Origin: Gimesia algae
Lineage (GTDB): Bacteria; Planctomycetota; Planctomycetia; Planctomycetales; Planctomycetaceae
Direction of reading: 5' to 3'
DNA length: 64,000 nt
NCBI RefSeq assembly: GCF_007746795.1
Contig: NZ_CP036343.1
Coordinates: 2,717,369 to 2,781,368, forward strand
The position numbers were made by a program, and so were the translations under genes. Below, one piece after another: positions 1-9,068 of this stretch (position 1 is the first letter of the stretch; each line of letters starts with the position of its first letter). The notes beneath the pieces were generated by a model that worked only from the letters and a program-made list of their open reading frames with translations, had not been told where the DNA came from and ran no database searches.

Positions 1-452
1 CACTGATTCCGATTTTTGTCACACCATTGTTTACCATTTATCTATTGGGGGTTCTCTCACGCGTCCCCCGTCAAAGCGGTCTTGTCGGACTGATCGTCGG
101 CTCATCGTTCGGATTGCTCGGCTTCATCGATCGCGAACTGGTCGACCACCAACTATTCAGCCCGCTGCTGACTGAACAATGGTATGCCTTCCCGGCTTCG
201 ATGCTGGTGACTGCCCTTGCCATGTTTTTGTCAGCAATTAAATGGGGCTGGCTGGAAAAAGAAAGTGCACTAGTATTGAAACAGGATGACGTGATCAAAG
301 AACAGACCTGGCTCACAGAAAGCCGGGAGGAATTGCTCGATATCAAAATCAGTCCCTTCAAAAAACCGACGCCACAATACCTGAATCCTAACTGGTACGC
401 TCTGGTCTTAATCGCCATTTCTTTTTGGATTATTTTTGGATTCTTCTGGTAA
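1..452 (+). CDS. Sodium/solute symporter family protein, C-terminal fragment
   Basis: The reading frame is open from the left edge (first full codon at base 3), so only the C-terminal 149 residues or so are present. It reads FVTPLFTIYLLGVLSRVPRQ, then a glycine-rich helix (GLVGLIVGSSFGLLGF), a second hydrophobic segment around AMFLSAIKWGW, a polar stretch, and a last membrane helix ending IIFGFFW. The pattern of a helix, 'R-x-x-RQ-x-G', then a GLIVG helix, is typical of the end of SLC5/SSS-type sodium-coupled transporters of the inner membrane. Substrate cannot be told from this part. The esterase gene follows 40 bases downstream on the same strand. Family call is from short motifs, so moderate. 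Confidence 0.6.
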   Translation, partial: LIPIFVTPLFTIYLLGVLSRVPRQSGLVGLIVGSSFGLLGFIDRELVDHQLFSPLLTEQWYAFPASMLVTALAMFLSAIKWGWLEKESALVLKQDDVIKEQTWLTESREELLDIKISPFKKPTPQYLNPNWYALVLIAISFWIIFGFFW

Positions 453-492
453 ATCACAATCTGACAGACAGGTAAGTAGAAAAATTCTCAGT

Positions 493-1326
493 ATGAATCG
501 ATTACAGATCAGTTTGTTGTTAATGCTATCCTGTTTATTAATGATCCCCTCAATACGCGCGGCAGATCCCGAACTGAAACTGTCTGCTCCTCAAGACATC
601 GCATTCACAGCCAGCTGTGATCAGAGCCAGCAACATTACGTCCTCATGCTGCCGGAATCATTTAATTCTCAGAAGCCCCATTCCCTATTGATTGCATTGC
701 ATGGCCATGGAGCTGATCGCTGGCAGTTTGTGAAAGAAACGAGAGGCGAATGTCAGGCCGCCCGCGATTTTGCTGCGAAGCATCAGATGCTGTATATATC
801 ACCCGACTATCGCGCCCGCACTTCCTGGATGGGTCCGAAAGCCGAGGCAGACCTCGCCCAGATCATTGCTGATCTCAAAAAACAATATCAGATCAAGAAT
901 GTCTATCTTTGTGGCGGTTCCATGGGAGGCACTTCCAGTCTGACCTTTGCAGCCCTGCATCCCGAACTCATTGATGGCGTCGCAGCGATGAATCCCACAG
1001 CCAATCACCTGGAGTATGACAAATTCCAACCCGCGATCCAGGCATCATTCGGAGGCACTAAACAGGGGATTCCCGAAGAGTATAAAAAGCGAAGTGCCGA
1101 GTACTGGCCGGAAAAGTTCACTATGCCCGTTAGCATTTCTGTCGGAGGAAGGGACCAGCTGGTGCCTCCTGACAGTGCGCGTCGCCTGGCTCAGATCCTT
1201 AAACAGCTTAACAGGCCAATCCTGTTGATTGATCGTCCCCAGCAGGGGCACTCAACATCCTATCAGGACAGTTATTCTATCCTGGAATTCATGATAGAAA
1301 AATCAGCGCAGCAGAAACGGCGTTGA
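493..1326 (+). CDS. Secreted alpha/beta-hydrolase (esterase/PHB depolymerase-like)
   Basis: About 277 residues. The ATG at 493 is preferred over an in-frame one at 436 because it begins a clean signal peptide (MNRLQISLLLMLSCLLMIP, cleavage near IRA-AD). The mature part has the alpha/beta-hydrolase landmarks in order: oxyanion motif ALHGHGAD, nucleophile elbow GGSMGG (Ser flanked by Gly), acid loop GGRDQLVPP, and a late His in QQGHSTSYQ. The fold resembles the prolyl-oligopeptidase/feruloyl-esterase/PHB-depolymerase group, so it should cleave an ester or peptide bond outside the cytoplasm; the substrate is unknown. It ends 6 bases before the convergent PEGA gene. Confidence 0.78.
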   Translation: MNRLQISLLLMLSCLLMIPSIRAADPELKLSAPQDIAFTASCDQSQQHYVLMLPESFNSQKPHSLLIALHGHGADRWQFVKETRGECQAARDFAAKHQMLYISPDYRARTSWMGPKAEADLAQIIADLKKQYQIKNVYLCGGSMGGTSSLTFAALHPELIDGVAAMNPTANHLEYDKFQPAIQASFGGTKQGIPEEYKKRSAEYWPEKFTMPVSISVGGRDQLVPPDSARRLAQILKQLNRPILLIDRPQQGHSTSYQDSYSILEFMIEKSAQQKRR

Positions 1327-1332
1327 AATCGG

Positions 1333-1794
1333 TCACTGACCAATCTGTGTATCGCTGCGTAACATATTCCCGCGGTTCAACAACTCTTCCGTAGGCACAA
1401 CTACCTTGGGCTGCAACTGGTATGTGAACTCGTGACGATTGGTCACTTCGAAGGGCAGCAGGTTGTCCGACACCGCATCCAGAGGAAAGACCTGATACCA
1501 GGGAGTTTTTACCTTCTGCATCACGGTCTGCGTTTCATAACCATCCTTGGTCAACGTAATTTCCCGTGTCGCATAATACGTAAAGTCGACCGAGACCGGC
1601 GTATAACCGATTTCATCTCCATCCACTTTGACCAGTGCCCCAGCGGGAATCGAACGGATCGTCATTCTCCGATGCACACAGCCAGATTGGGTGATCGCCA
1701 GCAAAGCCAGTAGCGCAACCAGACACCACCGCTGTGTATTCGCAGTTGTATCGCGACAAAAATCAGATGTGTCGGACTGACAGGAATCGGACAT
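1333..1794 (-). CDS. PEGA-domain lipoprotein
   Basis: 153 residues. An N-terminal polar stretch is followed by a hydrophobic segment (WCLVALLALLAITQSGC) ending in a lipobox-like Cys, so a lipid-anchored envelope protein is likely. The mature part has a PEGA domain: SIPAGALVKVDGDEIGYTP, then a beta-strand pair around EITLTKDGYETQ. PEGA domains are small beta-rich modules common on bacterial surface proteins; the ligand is not known. The signal begins unusually late (about residue 22), so a start closer to the hydrophobic stretch is possible, but no better ATG is seen. It is convergent with the esterase gene and faces the intergenic region that holds dispersed repeat copy A. Confidence 0.7.
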   Translation of the reverse strand: MSDSCQSDTSDFCRDTTANTQRWCLVALLALLAITQSGCVHRRMTIRSIPAGALVKVDGDEIGYTPVSVDFTYYATREITLTKDGYETQTVMQKVKTPWYQVFPLDAVSDNLLPFEVTNRHEFTYQLQPKVVVPTEELLNRGNMLRSDTQIGQ

Positions 1795-2034
1795 GGATTA
1801 TTAGAATCAGAAGTAACGTGAACGGCAAATAACTCGATCTCGGGTCGGGAAACCCGATAGAAGAGCGAGGATTCTACAGCGATGCTTGATTTCTGCCAAT
1901 ACCTGTTTCTCTCTAACAAATAATCCACATCTACCATAAGTCACTTCTAAATAACACGTTACAAACACAACTCAAACATATCCCACTCTGGAAAACTGTG
2001 AACCCCTTCACTATATCCTGTTTCGTTATGCTAA

Positions 2035-2123
2035 AGCGCATCATATTTTTTAGTATCGCGTCTCCCGTACTATGATACTCGATCCAAATGCCCCTGGAGA
2101 CGCTGCAGTAGAACTGGACACAG
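2035..2123 (+). repeat. Dispersed intergenic repeat, copy A
   Basis: One of six copies of an 85-89 bp element. In this orientation it starts AGCGCATCA and ends CTGGACACAG, with the conserved core TCCAAATG. Two arms pair around a loop of about 35 bases: GCGTCTCC near 2058-2065 and GGAGACGC near 2096-2103. The copy lies between the PEGA gene and tRNA-Pro in an otherwise featureless 500-base gap. The element is too short to code. It resembles a REP or MITE-like family, which is an inference. Confidence 0.75.
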
Positions 2124-2293
2124 TTTCAATAGATCTTGAAAACAGCAGATTTGCGGTATGCAGGAAATTATTTTGTAGACAAAGGCGGGTAAGTGTGCCT
2201 GTTATCTTGAATTTCTTGCCCGAGCGTGCGATAAAGTGCGTATCAACAGCAAGTTATAGAACTCTGAGCAATTCAACCAGAGTTTTCAACAAT

Positions 2294-2367
2294 CGGGACG
2301 TAGCGCAGCCTGGTAGCGCGCTACACTGGGGGTGTAGAGGTCGCAGGTTCAAATCCTGTCGTCCCGA
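2294..2367 (+). tRNA. tRNA-Pro (anticodon GGG)
   Basis: The 74-nt cloverleaf folds fully. The acceptor stem CGGGACG pairs with CGTCCCG (2360-2366) and the discriminator is A2367. The D-arm is GCGCAGCCTGGTAGCGC. The anticodon stem CTACA/TGTAG encloses loop CTGGGGG, giving anticodon GGG, which decodes proline CCC/CCU. The T-loop is GGTTCAAATCC. The 3' CCA is not encoded (the genome reads CTA), so it must be added by the CCA-adding enzyme. Dispersed repeat A lies about 170 bases upstream. Confidence 0.97.
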
Positions 2368-2381
2368 CTATCTTTCAAAAC

Positions 2382-2415
2382 AAGCCCTTTGGCCAGCAGG
2401 TCAAAGGGCTTTCTG
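2382..2415 (+). terminator. Rho-independent terminator after tRNA-Pro
   Basis: A perfect 10-bp stem, AAGCCCTTTG (2382-2391) with CAAAGGGCTT (2402-2411), and a 10-base loop, sits 14 bases after the tRNA. The T-tail is short (TTT, then TCTGCTT). The 310 bases from here to the next gene show no other feature. Confidence 0.7.
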
Positions 2416-2727
2416 CTTAGATTCACGGCGTTTACAACCGATCTTGGTCGGTTCAAACAGTGTCCTGATCCCAGTGCCGTGCCCGAACGACATTGCTGAT
2501 ACTTGTTCGGCTCCACTCAGTCTAATTTTGCCTAAACGGCTGCTCATTCATAAAAACGGGTGTTGGCAAATCTAAAGTGAACGAGATGACCGGCAACTCC
2601 GCAGAAAGCGGCAGCGATATGAGTCCCGACTTAAGTCTCGGAACTTTCTCTACGGTTTCGACGCCAAATATGTTGACTTCATCAAAACCTCGCACCCGCA
2701 GTTTCGTTCGCTCAAAAGAAAAAGAAA

Positions 2728-3312
2728 ATGATGATTTCTCTGAGAGGTGCCCTTACAAAAATCGTTTTAGCCATTGTTGTGTCTGGCTGCTCGAGGCAAT
2801 CCGCTGACACATTCGACTTACCCGAAACGGCAAGAAAGGGAACGATCGAGAACATCATTTCCATCGAATTTCCAAAGAAGCCATATCGTTTCTCCCTTGC
2901 GAAGATAGCAAACGGCGTGACCATTGATTACACGATTCGTGTCAAACAAGACATCGACAACGTAATTCCACGTCCACAAGACGATGGGGCTGCGGCCGGG
3001 CCGGGGCCAAGCGGCCTATTTCCATTCGAAATCATTTCTGGCAATGGCCAGTCCTATTCATTACGGGATATTGGACTTGGTCCACCAAATGAAAAACCAG
3101 CACGCACGATAAAAAACGGCGTCTATTCGGCATCTTTCGAGTGGGATGGGCGCAACTGGAATGGACCTTCCGACTTCGACCCACCGAAGGGTGATCCATT
3201 TCCCCCTGGTAGTTACACTTTGACAGTAAGTATCGTTGGAGAAGTGAGAACTGAGGAAGGAAAAAAGCCCTACGATATCTCCAACAACATTGAAGTAATT
3301 CTCGTACCTTAA
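2728..3312 (+). CDS. Hypothetical lipoprotein
   Basis: 194 residues, beginning MMISLRGALTKIVLAIVVSGCS: a short signal peptide with a VSGC lipobox, so probably membrane-anchored through Cys21. The mature part is beta-rich and proline/glycine-rich, with a loop containing GAAAGPGPSG and a C-terminal half (FEWDGRNWNGPSD, PFPPGSYTLTVSIVG) that looks like an Ig-like or FlgD-like beta-sandwich fragment of the 'xPxGxYTLxV' kind. That pattern is all that can be recognised; no function is proposed. It stands alone, with no partner within 400 bases on either side. The ribosome site is weak (purine-rich AAAGAAAAAGAAA just upstream). Confidence 0.55.
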   Translation: MMISLRGALTKIVLAIVVSGCSRQSADTFDLPETARKGTIENIISIEFPKKPYRFSLAKIANGVTIDYTIRVKQDIDNVIPRPQDDGAAAGPGPSGLFPFEIISGNGQSYSLRDIGLGPPNEKPARTIKNGVYSASFEWDGRNWNGPSDFDPPKGDPFPPGSYTLTVSIVGEVRTEEGKKPYDISNNIEVILVP

Positions 3313-4736
<1,424 letters not shown>

Positions 4737-4750
4737 ACGACGAGAACTAC

Positions 4751-4788
4751 GGGGCTTGAGCCGGCTTCTGCGACTCAGGCCCCTTTTG
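4751..4788. terminator. Bidirectional terminator between convergent genes
   Basis: GGGGCTTGAG (4751-4760) pairs with CTCAGGCCCC with one bulge, followed by TTTT on the plus strand. It lies between the ends of the aldo/keto reductase (+) and the phosphodiesterase (-) genes and could serve both. Confidence 0.6.
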
Positions 4789-4802
4789 TAACCAACCCGA
4801 TT

Positions 4803-6500
4803 TTATTTTTCTGCCTTTAATCCGACCGCTTTGCCATCCAGTTGCCACTGTTTGTCAACTTTCCCCAGCAGATGCGCCAGCGCGGTTGCTGCCACATCTA
4901 CCAGATAGGCCTGTTGCTGAATGCGCCCCGGTTTCACAGACGGGCCATGGACAATCAGAAAGACCCGGCGAATTTCTGGTACCTGATGTCCCTTACTGTG
5001 TCCACGCTTCAGACCACCATGATCAGTACAGACGATGGTCAGCCAGTCCTCGTTTTCATAATTGGGCCGGGACTGCATTGCTTTGAGAACGGTATTCACA
5101 CACACGTCAACATTTTCAATCGCAGAAATATATTCCGGGACTTCGGGGCTGAATCCAATCGCATGCCCGGTCGCATCGGTCTGATGAAAATAGACAAACA
5201 TCGCATTCGGATCCTCTTCTCTCAGTATCCGTGCTGCCTTGGCCGCGATAATCTTGTCCCGTTCTCCTTCCCGCGCCAGAGAGCTGGCATTCCGCGGATC
5301 GGCAGGCTGAACATAAACTCGCACAGTATTATCTTGATGCAATTCCAGATTCAATGCACCGGCTTTTCCATCATAATTTCCGAATAGAATGTTACGGCCC
5401 TGATCTGTTGTTTTGAAACGGGCTTCGATAGTAAAGTCTGATCGGGTAACACCTCGAAAGGGTGCCGTCATCGCAATCTTCATACCATGCGTTTTGTCTC
5501 CTGTCGCAGGCAGATCAAGCGCCTGTGATTCAGAACCGGCTCCCGACTTCACTCTACGAAGTTCTGAAGTAGGCGAAACTGCTTTCGCCGGGAAAGGTCC
5601 TCCCGCATCACCGGCTGTATCAGAGAACTGACTGACTTTTGCATCGCTCTCCGGGCTGGTTTCAAATAGGTACTCAGCCAGCAGCCCCGTTCGATCTACA
5701 GACTGATCTGCCTGGGCCGTTTCTGTTGCTGACAATGCGATTTCCTCAGCCGACAATGCCCGCTTCCAGATGCGGACGTCATCCAGTTGACCATGAAAAC
5801 AGGTTTGCCCTGCACGGGAATCTCTTCCAAGGTAATAAAAATCTCCCCCCAGTGGAAAGTCCAGATCCACACCAGACAGTGAAGCGACCTGTTTACCATC
5901 GAGATACAACTGCAAAAGATCCTTCTTTTGGACAGCCAAAAGATGATGCCACTTGCCGTCCCGTGTCTCAATATTAAACCTTGAAGCCGACACACTGAGA
6001 TCTGCTGTCTGATTTTTCATACGTGGTAACGACTCGACCTCTGCAATATCTGCTTCAGACAAAATGTGTTCATGAATCGGCTCCCACGAGACCAGAGATG
6101 CTGTCTTTGCATCGGGTCGTTCCCGCTTCAGACGCTTGAAAAAATGCGGAAACAGTTCGTAGTTCTTCCCTTTGAAATTATTATCGTGTACGCCATGTTT
6201 GTCGGCCCAGACGCCTGTCAGAATGCTCGACCAGCCGGGGCCACTGATCGTATCATTTTTCTGATAGCGTTTCCCTAAGATCTGCGTCTCATCTGTAAAT
6301 GCACCTTCACGCATCAGTCTGTCAAACGTGGGAGTCTTCGCTTTTAACAACGCATCCGGCCGTGTGCCATCCATGCCGATGATTAACACGCGTTTTTTTG
6401 TTCGATTTTCGTCGGGTTCAGCCGCCGACAATGGAGGTATCAGAATAGTTCCAGAAAAAAGCAGACAGAAAATTCCGGTAATCTGTTTCAAGTTGCTCAT
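4803..6500 (-). CDS. Secreted type I phosphodiesterase/alkaline-phosphatase-fold protein with inserted LamG
   Basis: 565 residues from the ATG at 6500, which has AGGGAA upstream; a GTG one codon earlier is also possible. A signal peptide ends near LSAAEP. The N-terminal part has the first metal Asp in IIGMDGTRPDAL and the nucleophile region GPGWSSILTG (about 88-97). The C-terminal part has the remaining metal ligands: HQTDATGHA (about 439-447) and TDHGGLKRGH (about 492-501). This is the nucleotide-pyrophosphatase/phosphodiesterase branch of the alkaline phosphatase superfamily, acting outside the cytoplasm. Between them, about residues 165-405, lies a LamG/concanavalin-like insert whose two halves appear in swapped order (see findings). 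The substrate is unknown. Confidence 0.75.
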   Translation of the reverse strand: MSNLKQITGIFCLLFSGTILIPPLSAAEPDENRTKKRVLIIGMDGTRPDALLKAKTPTFDRLMREGAFTDETQILGKRYQKNDTISGPGWSSILTGVWADKHGVHDNNFKGKNYELFPHFFKRLKRERPDAKTASLVSWEPIHEHILSEADIAEVESLPRMKNQTADLSVSASRFNIETRDGKWHHLLAVQKKDLLQLYLDGKQVASLSGVDLDFPLGGDFYYLGRDSRAGQTCFHGQLDDVRIWKRALSAEEIALSATETAQADQSVDRTGLLAEYLFETSPESDAKVSQFSDTAGDAGGPFPAKAVSPTSELRRVKSGAGSESQALDLPATGDKTHGMKIAMTAPFRGVTRSDFTIEARFKTTDQGRNILFGNYDGKAGALNLELHQDNTVRVYVQPADPRNASSLAREGERDKIIAAKAARILREEDPNAMFVYFHQTDATGHAIGFSPEVPEYISAIENVDVCVNTVLKAMQSRPNYENEDWLTIVCTDHGGLKRGHSKGHQVPEIRRVFLIVHGPSVKPGRIQQQAYLVDVAATALAHLLGKVDKQWQLDGKAVGLKAEK

Positions 6501-6634
6501 CACTATTCTTTCCCTCAGGCGAGTGATTGGAACTGGCTTCTGTAAAAGTCTGTTTAGCCAGATAAAACTACAGTATAGCGCGCCCTGTTTTCGATTCTCA
6601 ACCGCGTCGTGATGAATTTGCGATGAAGTTTTCC

Positions 6635-7222
6635 TCAGTCCGGAAATGCCTGCAGTGCCAGATCAGCGACTTCACACAATTGTTTCTGGCCTGCTCCCCC
6701 TGCCGCTTGCACGGCGATCCCATAAGAAACCGTCGATACATATTTCGCCAGTTGCTGTGCATTGGAATCAGCGGGGAGATCCCCTTCCTCGATAGCACGT
6801 TCCAATCGTTGACACAACAGCTTCTCACACTTGGTGCGGCGTTTGACCATCTCTTTGCGAATGGACTCCGCAGCATCCCCACAGGCCAGAGCACTTTGCA
6901 CCAGAAAACAACCACGCGGATTTTTTGAATTAGAAATCAGTTCGATATTGCCACTCCACAGTTTTTTTACAACTGCACGGGCCGTCGGTTCGTCCAGCGA
7001 ACTGAGAAGATGGCAGGCACGTATTTCCATATATCGATCAATGGCCTTATGGAATAACGCTTCTTTGTTTCCGAAGGTGGCATACAGGCTCGGACGATTG
7101 ATTCCCATCGCCTTCGTCAGTTCCAGAATGGACGTACCTTCATAGCCGTTCCGCCAGAATACATCTAACGCATCGTCTAATGCCTGATTCGTATCAAATT
7201 CACGTGGCCGACCAACCGACAT
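6635..7222 (-). CDS. TetR/AcrR family repressor
   Basis: 195 residues. The ATG at 7222 is chosen because AAAGGAGGT lies 8-9 bases upstream and the protein then starts at the normal TetR N-terminus, MSVGRPREFDTNQALDDALD. The helix-turn-helix is about residues 25-50 (GTSILELTKAMGINRPSLYA), followed by the canonical FGNKEALFHKAI. The remainder is the helical ligand/dimer domain, with a PRGCFLVQ motif typical of the YcdC/AcrR-like subgroup. It is divergent from the RND adaptor/pump pair 430 bases away, so it probably represses that operon and itself and is released by a substrate of the pump; this is inferred from layout. Confidence 0.88.
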   Translation of the reverse strand: MSVGRPREFDTNQALDDALDVFWRNGYEGTSILELTKAMGINRPSLYATFGNKEALFHKAIDRYMEIRACHLLSSLDEPTARAVVKKLWSGNIELISNSKNPRGCFLVQSALACGDAAESIRKEMVKRRTKCEKLLCQRLERAIEEGDLPADSNAQQLAKYVSTVSYGIAVQAAGGAGQKQLCEVADLALQAFPD

Positions 7223-7263
7223 ACTGGGGCTACCTCCTTTTCTTACTGAATAGTACACAATAA

Positions 7264-7281
7264 GACTTGACTGGCCAAGTC
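7264..7281. promoter_or_regulatory. Candidate TetR operator
   Basis: An 18-base site, GACTTGactggcCAAGTC, with perfect 6-base inverted arms, sits 42 bases upstream of the TetR start. A second, imperfect symmetry (ACCTGTCAGT) lies at about 7299-7308. Either could bind the TetR dimer. There is no direct evidence beyond symmetry and position. Confidence 0.35.
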
Positions 7282-7620
7282 GAATGGTATATTTCTTACC
7301 TGTCAGTATATAATTCAACCGCATAGGAACTTTCAATAGTGAAGACCTATCATATCAACATATAAAGATTTTTCATTGCAGTTTGGAAATGATTCAGAAA
7401 TCAGCGCCTTTTGACTGCAATCTCAGCTTTGGAAACGGTGTCAGCTTCATAAAAGGCCGCCAGAAGCATTCAAGCCGAACCCGTTACCGAAATCAGGGTC
7501 TGTCCCTTTGAGCCCGATGTGATGATCCCGGATCAATGCGTTCAAGAGATTTCGAGACTCAACCAGATACCGCCAAAATCAATTTTGTCTTCTGATGCGA
7601 TCTCAGGTATCTGTCAATTT

Positions 7621-7654
7621 CACGATGGAGATATTTACACGATGGAGATATTTA
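7621..7654 (+). repeat. 17-bp tandem duplication carrying the ribosome-binding region
   Basis: CACGATGGAGATATTTA occurs twice back to back (7621-7637 and 7638-7654), immediately before the ATG of the efflux adaptor at 7656. Each copy contains a GGAG ribosome-site core; only the second is near the usual distance. The exact repetition suggests a recent slippage event in the leader. Confidence 0.85.
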
Positions 7655-7655
7655 A

Positions 7656-9065
7656 ATGTCACGATTGACATTGATCATTTTTCTAATCCAGCCACTGGTT
7701 TTAATGGCCTGCAACCAGAACACCGCCCCGCTGGCTGCTCCCCCACCAGCGAAGGTCACCACTGCCCGGCCTCTGGTTTTACCTGTCATCGAATGGGATG
7801 AATACACCGGACGTCTGGCGGCCATCGATGCCGTTGAAGTCAGAGCCCGCGTCAGCGGATATCTGCAATCGACTCATTTTGAAGAAGGACAGTTGATCAA
7901 AAAAGGAGATCTGCTGGCAATCATTGACCCGCGCCCGTTTGTGGCTGAATTGAATGCCTCCCAGGCGAGAATAGAAGAAGCCCATGCCAAGCTGGCTGAA
8001 TCAAAATCTCTGCTCAAACAGTCTCAGGCAGAAAGAGCGGATGCAGCTGCCCAGTTGACCCTGGCAGACCAGCGTGTGAGCCGCGTTCAGCAACTTGCAC
8101 GCAAAAATGCCACAACCCAGGATGATGTCGACGTCAGTAAAAGTGAAAAATCACAGGCAGAAGCCAGCCTGGCTGCAGCCGATGCCATGATCGAATCCTC
8201 GAATGCCCGGATTAAAACTTCTGAAGCAGCCATAGAAACAGCGAAAGCTAATCTGGAAGCTGCACAGTTAAATATTCAATACACTCAAATCCGGGCGCCC
8301 ATCAGCGGTCGCATCAGCCGACGTTATGTGACGGAAGGAAACCTGATCAGCGGTGGTTCTGAACAATCGACACTCTTAACAAATATCGTCTCAGTCAATC
8401 CGATCCATTGTTATTTCGATGCGGACGAACAGGCCTTCCTCAAATACGGCCGACTCTCAAGAGAAGGAACACGTAAAAGTTCGCGGGACGTTAAAAACCC
8501 CGTCTACATGCGGTTGATCGATGAACAGGGATTCCCCCATATCGGTCATATGGATTTCGTAGACAACCGCATTGACCCCAATACGGGGACCATGCGAGGA
8601 CGTGCCATCTTCGCGAACAATGATGACACGCTTACCCCCGGACTGTTCGCCGAAGTCCGTCTGCCCGGCAGTGGTCGTCACGATTCCGTTCTCATTCCCG
8701 ACAGCGCCATCGGCAGTGATCAGTCAGAAAAATATGTGTATCTGGTTGATTCTGAAAAACAGATCAAACGACAGGCCGTAAAGTTGGGCCCCATCGTCAA
8801 AGGGTTAAGAGTGATTCGTTCCGGGCTGGATGGATCGGAAGTGCTGGTCACACACGGGTTGCAACGCGTATTCCCCGGTGTCACTGTAGACCCGACTCTG
8901 GAAACCCTTAAAGCTACTTCCGGTTCTGGCTTGCCGGATGACTATGAGCCGGTACCACCTGAAAAATGGCTCACGCGTCGATCCGCCCCTGCACCACCGG
9001 GAATTTCCTCAAATATTCACCAGACAGGGGCGCAGACATCGGCCCGCTCAAATGGGGGACAATAG
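7656..9065 (+). CDS. RND efflux periplasmic adaptor (membrane fusion protein)
   Basis: 469 residues, a little longer than AcrA/MexA. A lipoprotein signal, IQPLVLMAC, predicts N-terminal lipidation at Cys19. The order is: the first half of the lipoyl domain (EVRARVSGYLQST...GDLLAIIDPRPF), a long alanine-rich alpha-hairpin (about 95-205), the second half of the lipoyl domain (IRAPISGRISRRYVTEG), beta-barrel and membrane-proximal domains, then a proline/serine-rich tail of about 50 residues not usual in AcrA. It links the inner-membrane pump to an outer-membrane channel. The pump gene starts 3 bases after its stop. No TolC-like gene is in the window. Confidence 0.93.
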   Translation: MSRLTLIIFLIQPLVLMACNQNTAPLAAPPPAKVTTARPLVLPVIEWDEYTGRLAAIDAVEVRARVSGYLQSTHFEEGQLIKKGDLLAIIDPRPFVAELNASQARIEEAHAKLAESKSLLKQSQAERADAAAQLTLADQRVSRVQQLARKNATTQDDVDVSKSEKSQAEASLAAADAMIESSNARIKTSEAAIETAKANLEAAQLNIQYTQIRAPISGRISRRYVTEGNLISGGSEQSTLLTNIVSVNPIHCYFDADEQAFLKYGRLSREGTRKSSRDVKNPVYMRLIDEQGFPHIGHMDFVDNRIDPNTGTMRGRAIFANNDDTLTPGLFAEVRLPGSGRHDSVLIPDSAIGSDQSEKYVYLVDSEKQIKRQAVKLGPIVKGLRVIRSGLDGSEVLVTHGLQRVFPGVTVDPTLETLKATSGSGLPDDYEPVPPEKWLTRRSAPAPPGISSNIHQTGAQTSARSNGGQ

Positions 9066-9068
9066 GGT

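Noticed and set aside
2072..2575. Plus-strand frame of 167 codons
   Set aside because: It runs through dispersed repeat A, the tRNA-Pro gene and its terminator, so it cannot be a real protein gene.
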